64,000 nucleotides of DNA, taken from Legionella bozemanae (lineage in GTDB: Bacteria; Pseudomonadota; Gammaproteobacteria; Legionellales; Legionellaceae). Positions 29,940-42,100 of this stretch are shown piece by piece. The stretch is taken from assembly GCF_001648595.1 (NCBI RefSeq), contig NZ_LBAW01000011.1, forward strand, positions 62,001 to 126,000, in the 5' to 3' direction. Each line of letters starts with the position of its first letter. Position 1 is the first letter of the stretch. The notes beneath the pieces were generated by a model. It saw only the letters and a list, made by a program, of their open reading frames with translations. It was not told the DNA's origin and ran no database searches. The position numbers were made by a program, and so were the translations under genes.

Positions 29940-31121
29940 TTAGTCCAAAAGTTGACTGAGTTTAATTGGCGGATCGTATTGATATACCGTTTTTAATTGC
30001 CCATAATCAGTAAGGTGCAAATAACCCACGGAAAGTTGATCCTCTGTCAAACGGGCCGAATTGTCAAAGCTAAATTTAATTATTTGTTTTCCGGGCTCGA
30101 GCCATTGCGCACTTTGAACTGTTTCAATGGGAAGATCCGCGCCTTTGGAATTTTTTGTATATAAGATGCTTTGTAATGCATACCGACTTGCAGTCGCAAC
30201 CTCTACAGTGGCGGCAAACGTTAGAGGATTAGAGGAGATCTTTTTGATGCTGATTAGGCTTGCAGAAGGTATTGAATAGGAAAAAGCAGCCCGTCCACTA
30301 CGATGTATGGGGCTATTTTCACCAAGCGCGCATAATACATCCACCTCGATATACCAATTGCCTCCATGAGTGTTGTCAGCAGAAGATAAAAGTGCGTTGG
30401 CTTGGAATTGGTTGCGTTTTATTTCTTTTATTTTCAGAGGAATTGTTTGATTATCAGGACCTACCAATGAGGCATTCACATCATCTGCAGGATAAGAAGT
30501 TATATTATCTTTTAGGGTAATAAGGGCATTAAATTGATCACCGTATTGATACTGCAATGCCGAAGGTTCAATTTGCAAATAAATTAAAGAGTATTTTTCA
30601 AACACATGAATGAGATATGAATCGGCATTTGAGGAGTCTGTGGATTTGCTTTTGATTATGAAATTATTCATACCTAATTCCGGTTTGATTTGCAGCATAA
30701 TCTGGTGCGAACCTATCCTTAGCGATTCATCAATTGCCTCATCCTGACTGTACAATGATGAGGCATCTTTTAAGCTTATGAATTTGTTAGACTTAGCACT
30801 TTTTAACTCCAATGCAGGAATGGATTTATTTTTTTGTAAAGGGATAATGCGTACTACTGCTTCTGGTGTATGAATCGCTAAGTTAATCCCTTGCTGTAAT
30901 TGGGCCGCAGTTACTTGCTGATTATAACTGTAACTTTTTTGAATGTTGCTTTCTGTTTTATTTAAAGGAAACTCGCCAATTTTCCAGCGATCTTGCATGC
31001 TTTCATGAGATAAAGAATTGCAAATATCACAATCATAAGATTTGACTGGATTTTGTGGTAAGGTGAATGCATTGACTTGCGCGCAACAAAATAAAGACAA
31101 AAAGGTAAGCGTGGTTCTCAT
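29940..31121 (-). CDS. Secreted protein, probably DUF4785 type
   Basis: Signal peptide MRTTLTFLSLFCCAQVNA, then 375 aa of mostly beta sequence. It contains SYDCDICNSL near the mature N-terminus, a central block LQIEPSALQYQYGDQFNALI and several Ig-like stretches (VEVATASRYALQSILYTKN). The pattern recalls DUF4785-type proteins known from Legionella; I cannot confirm the match. It overlaps the lipase-like gene upstream by four bases (ATGA) and is followed at once by rmuC. Periplasmic or secreted; function unknown. Confidence 0.7.
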   Translation of the reverse strand: MRTTLTFLSLFCCAQVNAFTLPQNPVKSYDCDICNSLSHESMQDRWKIGEFPLNKTESNIQKSYSYNQQVTAAQLQQGINLAIHTPEAVVRIIPLQKNKSIPALELKSAKSNKFISLKDASSLYSQDEAIDESLRIGSHQIMLQIKPELGMNNFIIKSKSTDSSNADSYLIHVFEKYSLIYLQIEPSALQYQYGDQFNALITLKDNITSYPADDVNASLVGPDNQTIPLKIKEIKRNQFQANALLSSADNTHGGNWYIEVDVLCALGENSPIHRSGRAAFSYSIPSASLISIKKISSNPLTFAATVEVATASRYALQSILYTKNSKGADLPIETVQSAQWLEPGKQIIKFSFDNSARLTEDQLSVGYLHLTDYGQLKTVYQYDPPIKLSQLLD

Positions 31122-32023
31122 TTTACAGCTCCTTCTGAATCCAGGATAGAAATTAGTATCTTATCCAGTCCAAAACATGAATGACGACTTTGATTATGGC
31201 TAAGTGTTGTCTTATCATCGGTTTGTTCCTTGTCATAAAACCAAATTGTACCTGCAGCGGCTTGGGACGTACAATTTAAAAAACCATCGGCACAATAGTC
31301 CAGATAGATTTTAGCAATCCTCAAGCCGCTATTGAGTAAATAACCATTACAGTAACTGGCTGAAGAGAGAGGCGAGGCGATAACATCAGTCCCTATGACT
31401 GCATTAAAAGGTACTGGCAAGGAAGGGCGATTCTTAGTGCCAAACAAGAGCTCTTCGTTGTAAATATACATGTCACCAACACGTTGCTGTTTAACGGCAT
31501 CTCCCGTATAACCTAACAACCAGCTCAGGCTGGCTTCGAAAATACCTCCATTGAAAAGCATATCAGCAAGAGGGGTACCTCCACTTGAAGGAGCTAAAGC
31601 AACGACTTGTTTGATTTTGCTTTTTAATCGCATATATCGATTATCATAAGTTGGATTCGAAAGGATCCAGCGCATTACGTTGGCGCCATTGGAATGAGTG
31701 TAAAGAATCAAAGCGTTAATTTTTTTACGATCTATAAAATCCAACAGCTGATTTGCAGTACATCCTGCAGCATCTTCATCCCACATGTATTTGCTGTAAT
31801 CACAATGAACTACATAATAATTTTCAGGATTCGGAAGTCCTTGAGCAATATCCTGAATAAAATCTGTTTTCCAATAGCCGCCCTCGGCATCCTCTCGATG
31901 ATCATTTGTCCCATGAACAAATGCAATGCCTAAATTTCTGTGTCCATCAGACTGGGGAAATGCATACATTAATGTGGAAGATACAAGTAAAAAACCTGTT
32001 ATTAAGATACGTTTAAAATCCAT
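31118..32023 (-). CDS. Secreted lipase-like alpha/beta hydrolase
   Basis: Signal peptide MDFKRILITGFLLVSSTLMYA from the ATG at 32023, with GAGG upstream; the in-frame ATG at 32044 has no ribosome site and would bury the signal peptide. IAFVHGTNDHRED is the oxyanion-hole HG block. The nucleophile elbow reads THSNG (serine in H-S-N-G) within LILYTHSNGANVMRW, and ALAPSSGGTPLAD follows, as in triacylglycerol-lipase-type enzymes. A His near the C-terminus (SRHSCFGLD) could complete the triad. About 301 aa. First gene of the operon with the next secreted protein and rmuC. Substrate unknown. Confidence 0.75.
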   Translation of the reverse strand: MDFKRILITGFLLVSSTLMYAFPQSDGHRNLGIAFVHGTNDHREDAEGGYWKTDFIQDIAQGLPNPENYYVVHCDYSKYMWDEDAAGCTANQLLDFIDRKKINALILYTHSNGANVMRWILSNPTYDNRYMRLKSKIKQVVALAPSSGGTPLADMLFNGGIFEASLSWLLGYTGDAVKQQRVGDMYIYNEELLFGTKNRPSLPVPFNAVIGTDVIASPLSSASYCNGYLLNSGLRIAKIYLDYCADGFLNCTSQAAAGTIWFYDKEQTDDKTTLSHNQSRHSCFGLDKILISILDSEGAVK

Positions 32024-32147
32024 TTTTATCACGCCTCGGTTCATGTTGAATCGATATGTATCTATAGCATATTTTTTAATGATAAACTAATGTTTTAGGA
32101 TAATTGCTTTTCACCTATAAAGTTATGAATTCGTAGCCTGGTGCATT

Positions 32148-32184
32148 GTAGCCTGGGTAAAGGCATAGCCTTTACCCAGGCTAC
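32148..32184. repeat. Near-perfect palindrome, family A copy 5 (compact form)
   Basis: GTAGCCTGGGTAAAGGC (32148-32164) pairs perfectly over 17 bp with GCCTTTACCCAGGCTAC (32168-32184), loop ATA, and GAATTTTTC follows. It lies between the divergent lipase-like gene and ligA, 52 bases before the ligA start, and includes a partial extra GTAGCCTGG at 32133. Confidence 0.85.
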
Positions 32185-32236
32185 GAATTTTTCAAAGGCA
32201 ATGGCTTCTTATGTTTTAGATTATGGATGGAAATGA

Positions 32237-34252
<2,016 letters not shown>

Positions 34253-34357
34253 AAGGTCTGTTTTCATTTCTACGATCTTGGCCAAACTGTGCTGATTTTC
34301 TGCGCTCCGATACCCACATGTTCCGTATATGCTGAATTTCGGTGCTCGAAAATCAGG

Positions 34358-34395
34358 CCATTTTGACTCAAGCGAGCGAATGGAAAAAGACCCTA
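34358..34395. repeat. Dispersed repeat family B, copy 2
   Basis: CCATTTTGACTCAAGCGAGC then GAATGGAAAAAGACCCTA, between ligA and the peptide transporter genes. The bases just before it (GGTGCTCGAAAATCAGG) are also shared with copy 3. Confidence 0.65.
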
Positions 34396-34416
34396 TTAAT
34401 TAGATAAGGATTTTTT

Positions 34417-36588
34417 TTGAATCGTATACAACGAATAGTTCTGGTAGCTCTGTTTTTTAAAAATTTTAGCTGCTTTGCTTATGCATGGCCTTGGATTTTA
34501 AATAATCCATATCCCCAATCACAAGCAAAAAAAAATATTTATTACTCATCATTTTCTGAACAGCCTAAAACTCTGGACCCGGCACTTTCTTATTCGTCGA
34601 ATGAGTCTCTTTTTATTGCTCAAATATATGAGCCTTTGCTGCAGTATGATTATTTGAAAAGGCCGTATCAATTAGCTCCTTTAATCGCCTCGCAAATGCC
34701 CCAGTTAAGATATCTTGATGCCCAAGGTAATTTATTGCCTGAAAACAGCCAGGAAGCGCCTGCTTACAGTGTTTATACTATAAACATTAAAAAAGGAGTT
34801 TATTATCAGCCTCACCCAGCTTTTGCTAAGGATGCAGAAGGTTCATATTTTTATCATCATGTCACATCAGATTATTTAGATGAAGAAGATATTAACCAAT
34901 TATCGGATTTTAAGCATACAGGCACGCGAGAGCTGATAGTTGATGATTACATTTATCAAATAAAGCGATTGGCTAATCCTGCATTGAGCTCACCAATTTA
35001 TGGTTTAATGAGTGACTATATCGTCGGTTTTGCAGAATATGGAAAAACACTTCCTAAAGGTAATAAATATATTGATCTGCGTAAGTATCCTTTAAAAGGA
35101 CTAAAAAAACTGGATGATTATTCTTTTGAAATTACTTTAAAGGGAAAATACATCCAGTTTTTATTTTGGTTGGCTATGAGTTTTTTTTCGCCAGTTCCCT
35201 GGGAAACTGATTACTTTTATTCTCAACCAGGAATGTTGGACAATAACATCACTTTGAGTTGGTTTCCTGTAGGCACAGGACCTTTTATGTTGGTTAAAAA
35301 TAATCCCAATAGAAATATGGTGCTCCAAAAAAATCCTAATTTTCGCGAAGAATATTATCCAAGTATCGGTTCTGATGAGGATAAGAAATTAGGATATTTG
35401 AATAATGCAGGTAAGCGAATACCCTTTATCGAAAAGGCAATTTTTACTCTGGAAAAAGAATCTATTCCTCGTTGGAATAAATTTTTGCAAGGTTATTATG
35501 ATAGCTCGGTAATTGGTGCGGACAGTTTTGATCAGGCAATCCATACGAATCGATATGGCAAGGCTGAACTAACACCAGAGATGCAAAAAAAACACATGTA
35601 CCTCACTGTGGAATTACAACCTACTACTTACTATATGGGATTTAACATGCTTGATAAAGTAGTTGGTGGAACTAGCGAACGCGCGCGCAAGTTAAGAAGA
35701 GCAATTTCAATTGCGGTAAATTATGATGAAAACATAGCCATTTTTCATAATGGTCGAGGTATTGCCGCTCAAGGACCGATTCCACCTGGTATTTTTGGTT
35801 ATAAAGAAGGTAAAGAGGGAATTAATCCTTATGTATATGAATGGAAAAATGATGAAGCTGTGCGTCGTCCCATTAGTGATGCCAAACAACTAATGGCTGA
35901 AGCAGGATACCCTGATGGAATTGATCCGGCTACTGGAAATCACTTAATTTTAAATTATGATGTCACGACATCAGGTGGTCCTCAGGACAAATCCTTATTT
36001 GATTGGATGCGTAAACAATTTGCTCAAATAGGCATTGATTTGAATGTGCGGGCAACTTTGTATAATCGTTTTCAAGAAAAAATGCGTACAGGTGATACGC
36101 AAATATTTAGTTGGGGTTGGGTGGCAGATTATCCGGATCCTGAAAATTTTTTGTTTCAGCTGTATGGAGCCAATGGCAAGGTAAAATTTAGTGGTGAAAA
36201 TGCTGCCAATTATCAAAATCCTGAATTTGATCGTCTTTTTAATTTAATGAAAAATAGACAAAATGATACACAAAGGCAGCAGATTATTGATGAGATGATC
36301 TCTATTGTTCGTAGTGATGCACCATGGATTTGGGGAATACATCCTGAAGAATTTATTTTATCTCAGAGTTGGGTCTCTCGCATTAAACCAAATACAATGT
36401 TTTCTTCGACTTTAAAGTACATCGAAATCAATGTGCCCGAACGAAACAGATTGAGATTCGCTTGGAATCAACCAGTTTTTTGGCCATTGGGTTTATTGTT
36501 TTTGCTTATTCTAATTCTCATTCTTCCTTTGGTTATTGCCTATCACAAGAAAGAAAGAAAACCGGCAGAAAGGACGTTTATCCCATGA
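34417..36588 (+). CDS. Peptide ABC transporter substrate-binding protein (SBP family 5) with C-terminal membrane anchor
   Basis: Periplasmic solute-binding protein of the OppA/DppA family. Signal peptide MNRIQRIVLVALFFKNFSCFAYA; family start SSFSEQPKTLDPALSYSSNE; central VGTGPFMLVKNNPNRNMVLQ; late SWGWVADYPDPENFLFQLYG. Start is TTG at 34417, with AAGGA 7 bases upstream. Length 723 aa exceeds the usual 520-600. The excess includes a C-terminal transmembrane helix (FWPLGLLFLLILILILPLVI) followed by basic residues, so the protein is probably tethered to the inner membrane. The downstream permease starts within its stop codon. Confidence 0.88.
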   Translation: MNRIQRIVLVALFFKNFSCFAYAWPWILNNPYPQSQAKKNIYYSSFSEQPKTLDPALSYSSNESLFIAQIYEPLLQYDYLKRPYQLAPLIASQMPQLRYLDAQGNLLPENSQEAPAYSVYTINIKKGVYYQPHPAFAKDAEGSYFYHHVTSDYLDEEDINQLSDFKHTGTRELIVDDYIYQIKRLANPALSSPIYGLMSDYIVGFAEYGKTLPKGNKYIDLRKYPLKGLKKLDDYSFEITLKGKYIQFLFWLAMSFFSPVPWETDYFYSQPGMLDNNITLSWFPVGTGPFMLVKNNPNRNMVLQKNPNFREEYYPSIGSDEDKKLGYLNNAGKRIPFIEKAIFTLEKESIPRWNKFLQGYYDSSVIGADSFDQAIHTNRYGKAELTPEMQKKHMYLTVELQPTTYYMGFNMLDKVVGGTSERARKLRRAISIAVNYDENIAIFHNGRGIAAQGPIPPGIFGYKEGKEGINPYVYEWKNDEAVRRPISDAKQLMAEAGYPDGIDPATGNHLILNYDVTTSGGPQDKSLFDWMRKQFAQIGIDLNVRATLYNRFQEKMRTGDTQIFSWGWVADYPDPENFLFQLYGANGKVKFSGENAANYQNPEFDRLFNLMKNRQNDTQRQQIIDEMISIVRSDAPWIWGIHPEEFILSQSWVSRIKPNTMFSSTLKYIEINVPERNRLRFAWNQPVFWPLGLLFLLILILILPLVIAYHKKERKPAERTFIP

Positions 36589-37562
36589 TCAAGTATTTAC
36601 TGCGTCGAGTTACATATTCGATACCCATTCTTTTTGGAATTAATCTTATTACTTTTATTTTATTTTTTATGGTGAATACACCAGACGATATTGCACGCAT
36701 GCATTTAGGACAGAAACATGTAGAACAACAAGTGATCGATGATTGGAAAGAGGCACATGGTTATAATTTACCCTTATTTTATAACGACCAAAAAACTGGA
36801 ATAGAAAAAATACAATCGACTTTGTTTTTTCAAAAATCAATGAAGCTCTTTACTTTTAATTTTGGTGTGTCTGATTCTGGACGAGATATTAGCGAAGACA
36901 TTACCTACAGAATGTGGCCAAGTCTTTCTATTGCGTTACCCGTTTTATTGTTGGATGTTATTGCTAACATTATTGTCGCTATGGCAATGGCTTTTTTTCG
37001 AGGAACTTATCTTGATTTAACTGGTGTGGTGATTTGTATTATTTTAATGTCGATTTCCAGCTTATTTTATATTATTGGTGGCCAATATCTTTTTGGTAAA
37101 TTATTACGTCTAGTACCTATTTCAGGTTATGACAGTGGCTTTGACGCGTTAAAATTCGTTATTCTGCCGATTACTGTGGCAGTACTTAGTGGCTTGGGGG
37201 CGGGGAGCCGTTGGTATCGCACTTTATTCCTGGAGGAAATGCATAAAGATTACGTTAAAACGGCCAGAGCTAAAGGGCTATCGGAACAAAGAGTGATGTT
37301 CAAACACGTATTGAAAAATGCAATGCTTCCTATATTAACCGGAATTGTAGTGATTATTCCTTCCTTATTTATGGGCAGTTTGATATTAGAATCTTTTTTT
37401 GGGGTGCCAGGCTTAGGCAGCTATACAATTGATGCAATTCAACAGCAGGATTTTGCTATTGTGAGGGCTATGGTGTTCTTGGGTTCAATTCTTTATATTG
37501 TGGGATTGGTATTAACGGATATCTCTTATATGTTGGTCGATCCCCGGGTGAGGTTATCTTAG
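36585..37562 (+). CDS. Peptide ABC transporter permease (OppB/DppB type)
   Basis: Inner-membrane permease. N-terminal MIKYLLRRVTYSIPILFGIN and FILFFMVNTP are typical of OppB. The cytoplasmic EAA loop reads YVKTARAKGLSEQRVMFKHV; the end IVGLVLTDISYMLVDPRVRL is characteristic. I set the start at 36585, where ATG overlaps the upstream TGA (ATGA), giving 325 aa; the longer frame would be inside the previous gene. Coupled to the binding protein. Confidence 0.92.
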   Translation: MIKYLLRRVTYSIPILFGINLITFILFFMVNTPDDIARMHLGQKHVEQQVIDDWKEAHGYNLPLFYNDQKTGIEKIQSTLFFQKSMKLFTFNFGVSDSGRDISEDITYRMWPSLSIALPVLLLDVIANIIVAMAMAFFRGTYLDLTGVVICIILMSISSLFYIIGGQYLFGKLLRLVPISGYDSGFDALKFVILPITVAVLSGLGAGSRWYRTLFLEEMHKDYVKTARAKGLSEQRVMFKHVLKNAMLPILTGIVVIIPSLFMGSLILESFFGVPGLGSYTIDAIQQQDFAIVRAMVFLGSILYIVGLVLTDISYMLVDPRVRLS

Positions 37563-37576
37563 CAATGTAGAAAATC

Positions 37577-37657
37577 TAGCATGGGTGCAGAGCGCAGCGA
37601 AACCTAGAGCTTGTAATATTGGATTCCCGGGTTCCCTCGCGCTGCACTCAAGCTACG
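37577..37657. repeat. Degenerate family A repeat, copy 6
   Basis: Left TAGCATGGGTGCAGAGCGCAG, right CGCGCTGCACTCAAGCTACG, with inner CCCGGGTTCC; the ends are inverted but imperfect. It separates the two permease genes, which share one direction, so the second may depend on read-through. Confidence 0.6.
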
Positions 37658-37678
37658 TTGATGGAATAATAAGAAAAA

Positions 37679-39019
37679 ATGATGATTGAGTTTTTATGGA
37701 CTGATAAATGCTTTCTCACCTTATTAGGTTTAAGTGGGATAGTTATTTTACTGAGCTTACGCAAGTATCATATAAGGCGTTCTTTCTCCATAATATTGCA
37801 CAGACCCATTGCTGTAAGCGCAGGCATCATACTGTTGTTTTTTATTACTGTTGGTGTTTTGGATTCGATTCATATTGCATCGGTAAATAAAGAAACAGAA
37901 ACTGCAGCTACTGTGTTGGATAAAATTTTGGCTCCTATAGATAAAATTTTAGAAAAAACCTATTCGGCACCATTGGCGTTAAGGCAGTTTATTAGTGAAA
38001 CATCATTGGTGAATGGTGTTGTTGAACAATCTTTTCCGTTATTGATTTATCCTGGTAAATGGGTAAAAACTGAAGCAGAAAAAAATGAGATCATAAAAAG
38101 TACGTTTTGGCATGCATTGAAATGCAGTATATCCGTGGCATTTTTTATAGGAATAGTTCTGATTTGTGTTCGGTTTTGCAGACAGGTAAGACCTTTTTTT
38201 GCTTTAAGTGCGACGAGTTTAAGCACCTTAATTACCGTAAGTGTTCTTACATTTTTTGTGGTGCTTGGATATGAGCTTTCAAGAACGTTTCATGTGTTGG
38301 GGACGGGACAAATTGGACAAGATATTTTTTATTTTACAATTAAGAGCATACGCACTGGCTTAGTCATTGGTCTTTTAACTACTTTATTTATGTTACCTTT
38401 GGCTTTGTTTTTGGGGGTAGTGGCAGGATATTTTGGTGGTTTGGCGGATGATTTGATTCAGTATGCCTATACTACTTTAAGCTCCATACCTGGAGTTTTA
38501 TTAATTACTGCTTCAGTTTTGTCTTTGCAAGTTTATATAGCCAATCATCCTGAGCAGTTTACTACTTTGGCTCAAAGTGCGGATGCACGTTTATTGGCAC
38601 TTTGTTTCATCCTCGGAGTAACAAGTTGGACCAGCTTATGTCGGCTTTTACGAGCTGAGACTTTGAAGCTGCGTGAAGTAGATTACGTTCAAGCGGCGCG
38701 TGCCTTGGGATCGAATTGGTTTACTATTATTCGCAAACACTTATTGCCTAACGTGATGCATATTGTAGTAATCACCCTGGTTTTGGATTTTAGTTTTTTG
38801 GTTATGGCAGAGGCATTGCTTTCATACGTGGGAGTAGGGGTTTCGCCCATGACCATTAGCTGGGGAAATATGATTAATAGTGCACGTTTTGAGTTGGCAC
38901 GTAATCCTGTGATTTGGTGGCCTATATTGGCTGCATTTGTTTTTATGTTTTTGCTGGTTTTAGCAATTAACTTATTTGCAGATGCGGTCCGAGACGCTTT
39001 TGATCCCCATCAATCATAA
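37679..39019 (+). CDS. Peptide ABC transporter permease (OppC/DppC type)
   Basis: Second permease. About seven hydrophobic stretches. The EAA-type loop is VDYVQAARALGSNWFTIIRK, preceded by LGVTSWTSLCRLLRAETL. TLSSIPGVLLITASVLSL and ALLSYVGVGVSPMTISWGNM are family blocks, with FADAVRDAFDP at the end. Length 446 aa is longer than the usual ~300 because of an extra N-terminal ~150 residues with two additional hydrophobic segments. No ATP-binding subunit gene follows; dnaE comes next. Confidence 0.88.
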   Translation: MMIEFLWTDKCFLTLLGLSGIVILLSLRKYHIRRSFSIILHRPIAVSAGIILLFFITVGVLDSIHIASVNKETETAATVLDKILAPIDKILEKTYSAPLALRQFISETSLVNGVVEQSFPLLIYPGKWVKTEAEKNEIIKSTFWHALKCSISVAFFIGIVLICVRFCRQVRPFFALSATSLSTLITVSVLTFFVVLGYELSRTFHVLGTGQIGQDIFYFTIKSIRTGLVIGLLTTLFMLPLALFLGVVAGYFGGLADDLIQYAYTTLSSIPGVLLITASVLSLQVYIANHPEQFTTLAQSADARLLALCFILGVTSWTSLCRLLRAETLKLREVDYVQAARALGSNWFTIIRKHLLPNVMHIVVITLVLDFSFLVMAEALLSYVGVGVSPMTISWGNMINSARFELARNPVIWWPILAAFVFMFLLVLAINLFADAVRDAFDPHQS

Positions 39020-39140
39020 GGGTGATATAAAAAGTACAAAAAATGTGTTTAGGTTCTTGGTTTATCGTGATGATGCCGGTATGCAAAACCTTTGATTTAG
39101 GTTAAAGTTCATCAATTAAGCTTAGTGAGTTAATTTCTTT

Positions 39141-42100
39141 ATGCAACAACGTTTTGTTCATTTACGTGTCCACACGGAGTTTTCTTTAGTTGATGGCTTG
39201 ACTCGTGTCAAGCCTTTAATGAAGGTTTTACCATCCCGAGGGATGTGTGCTGTTGCAGTGACCGATTATTGCAATTTGTTTGCAGCGGTGAAGCATTATA
39301 AAAATGCTGTTGATATGGGAATCAAGCCTATTATTGGAAGTGATTTACCTTGCCATGATCCTGAGCAGCCCGAACGAGTTTCTTCTATGGTTCTTTTATG
39401 TCTTAATTCTCAGGGGTATAAAAATTTAACGTGTCTTGTTTCCAAAGCATATCAGGAAGGGCAATATCAAGGACAACCCAGAGTACAATACCAATGGATT
39501 CAAGAGTACTCAGCAGGGCTTATCGCATTGTCTGGCGGAAAATTCGGTGATATTGGACAAGCTTTATTAGCCAATAATGATGTTTTAGCTAAAAGTCGGG
39601 CAATGCATTGGCAAACACTTTTCCCCAATCGTTTTTATTTAGAAATTCAGCGGACAGGGCGGCCCGATGAAACCCGCTACAATGAAAAGTTGATTGCTTT
39701 AGCCGATGAACTGAAATTGCCATTAGTAGCAACCAATGATGTGCGTTTTCTTGATCAAGAAGATTTTGAGGCCCATGAAGCGCGTGTTTGCATTCATGAA
39801 GGATACACATTAGCTGATCCCAGAAGAGTGCAAAAGTATAGTGCACAACAGTACTTGCGATCGGCTGATGAAATGATTGCTTTATTTTCTGATTTGCCAT
39901 CTGCAATAGAAAATACAGTTGAAATCAGTAAACGATGCACGGTAAAACTGGATTTAGGAAATAACTATTTACCTAACTTTCCCATACCGGATGGATCCAC
40001 TGTTGAAGAATATTTATCCCATTTATCACAAGTCGGTTTAGAAGAGCGTTTACTGCAAATATTTAAAAACAAATCGCCCGAAGAGCTGCAAGCATCTCGA
40101 GAAGAGTATGACAAACGTTTGCAGGTTGAATTAAATGTAATTAATAACATGGGCTTTGCCGGTTACTTTCTAATTGTTGCTGATTTCATCCAGTGGGCAA
40201 AAAAAAATGGTGTACCAGTTGGTCCAGGACGCGGTTCAGGAGCTGGATCATTAGTTGCTTACGCATTAAAAATTACCGATTTGGATCCTTTAGAGTATGA
40301 ATTACTTTTTGAGCGTTTCTTGAACCCAGAACGGGTATCCATGCCTGATTTTGATATCGATTTTTGTATGGAGGGTCGTGATCGGGTCATTGATTATGTG
40401 GCCGAGAAATATGGCAGGCAAAGTGTTTCACAAATTATTACCTTTGGTACCATGGCTGCAAAAGCTGTGGTACGCGATGTTGGACGTGTATTAGGCCACC
40501 CTTATGGCTTCGTTGATAAGCTGGCAAAATTAATCCCTTTTGAGATAGGTATTACATTAAGTAAGGCTTTAGAACAGGAAGAAGAACTAAAGCGTCGTTA
40601 TGAAGAAGAAGAAGAAGTAAAAGAACTCATTGATTTAGCATTAAAACTCGAAGGGATTACCCGTAATGCGGGGAAACATGCTGGAGGAGTAGTTATTGCG
40701 CCATCCCAGCTTACAGATTTTACTGCAATTTATTGTGAAGAGGGATCTACCCAAATTGTAAGCCAGTTTGATAAAGATGATGTCGAAGCGGCAGGTTTGG
40801 TCAAGTTTGACTTTTTGGGATTACGTACCCTGACGATTATCGATTGGGCGTTGACTACGGTAAATAAAAAAAGAGCTGCCGGGGGTTTGCCCGCGGTGGA
40901 TATCAGTCAAATTCCAACAGATGATGCCGCGACTTTTGATTTATTAAAGGCATGTAAAACAACAGCAGTGTTTCAACTGGAATCTCGAGGCATGAAGGAG
41001 TTAATCAGCCGTTTACAGCCTGATTGTTTTGAAGACATTATCGCTTTAGTAGCTTTATTCAGACCAGGTCCTTTGCAATCTGGAATGGTGGATGATTTTA
41101 TTGATCGTAAGCATGGACGTGCTGCAGTTGATTATCCCCATCCGGATTTGGAGCCCATTTTAAAACCAACTTATGGTGTTATCTTATATCAAGAGCAAGT
41201 GATGCAAATTGCGCAGGTATTGGCAAATTATACTTTGGGTGCTGCCGATTTGTTACGTCGTGCGATGGGAAAGAAAAAGCCTGAAGAAATGGCCAAACAA
41301 CGAGAAATTTTTACCCAAGGGGCGACTGCTCGCGGAGTTGATGAAAAAGTTGCAACCCATATTTTTGACTTGATGGAAAAATTTGCAGGTTATGGTTTTA
41401 ATAAATCGCATTCGGCTGCATATGCATTAGTCGCTTACCAAACTGCTTGGCTTAAGGCACATTATCCGGCGGCATTTATGGCTGCGGTCATGTCATCAGA
41501 TATGGATAATACGGATAAGGTAGTTACCTTTATTGATGAATGTGCTCATATGAAATTGAAGGTTTTACCCTCATCAATCAATCACTCGATGTATCCTTTT
41601 ACTGTAGTTGATGATGCCACTATTATTTATGGCCTTGGGGCTATAAAAGGGGTGGGAGAGTCTGCTATTGATTGCATTACTGAAGAGCGTGAAGCAGGAG
41701 GAAAATATACGGACTTATTTAGTTTCTGCCAACGTCTGGATTTGCGTAAGGTAAATCGACGCGTATTAGAAGCACTAATTAAAAGCGGTGCTTTTGATGA
41801 TTGGAATGTGGAGCGAGCAATATTGACTGCGTCTTTGGAAAAAGCTCTAAAAGTGGCAGAAAAAGAGCATCAAAATCAATCCAGTGGCCAATTTGATTTA
41901 TTTTCATTATTAGAAGACGATACGAATAAGCAAGACTACGTGCAATGCAAACCTTGGTCCGAAGCACAGCGTCTGGAAGGTGAACGAGAAGTTTTAGGTT
42001 TTTATCTAACCGGGCATCCTGCAGATCAATATCGGCGTGAGTTTGGTGACTTTATCGTTTCAATCAGTCAATTAAACCCATCCATGCATAAAAAAGCCAT

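Noticed and set aside
36462-36584. 41-codon upstream extension of the first permease frame
   Set aside because: It lies wholly within the binding-protein gene; the ATGA overlap start at 36585 gives the conserved N-terminus.
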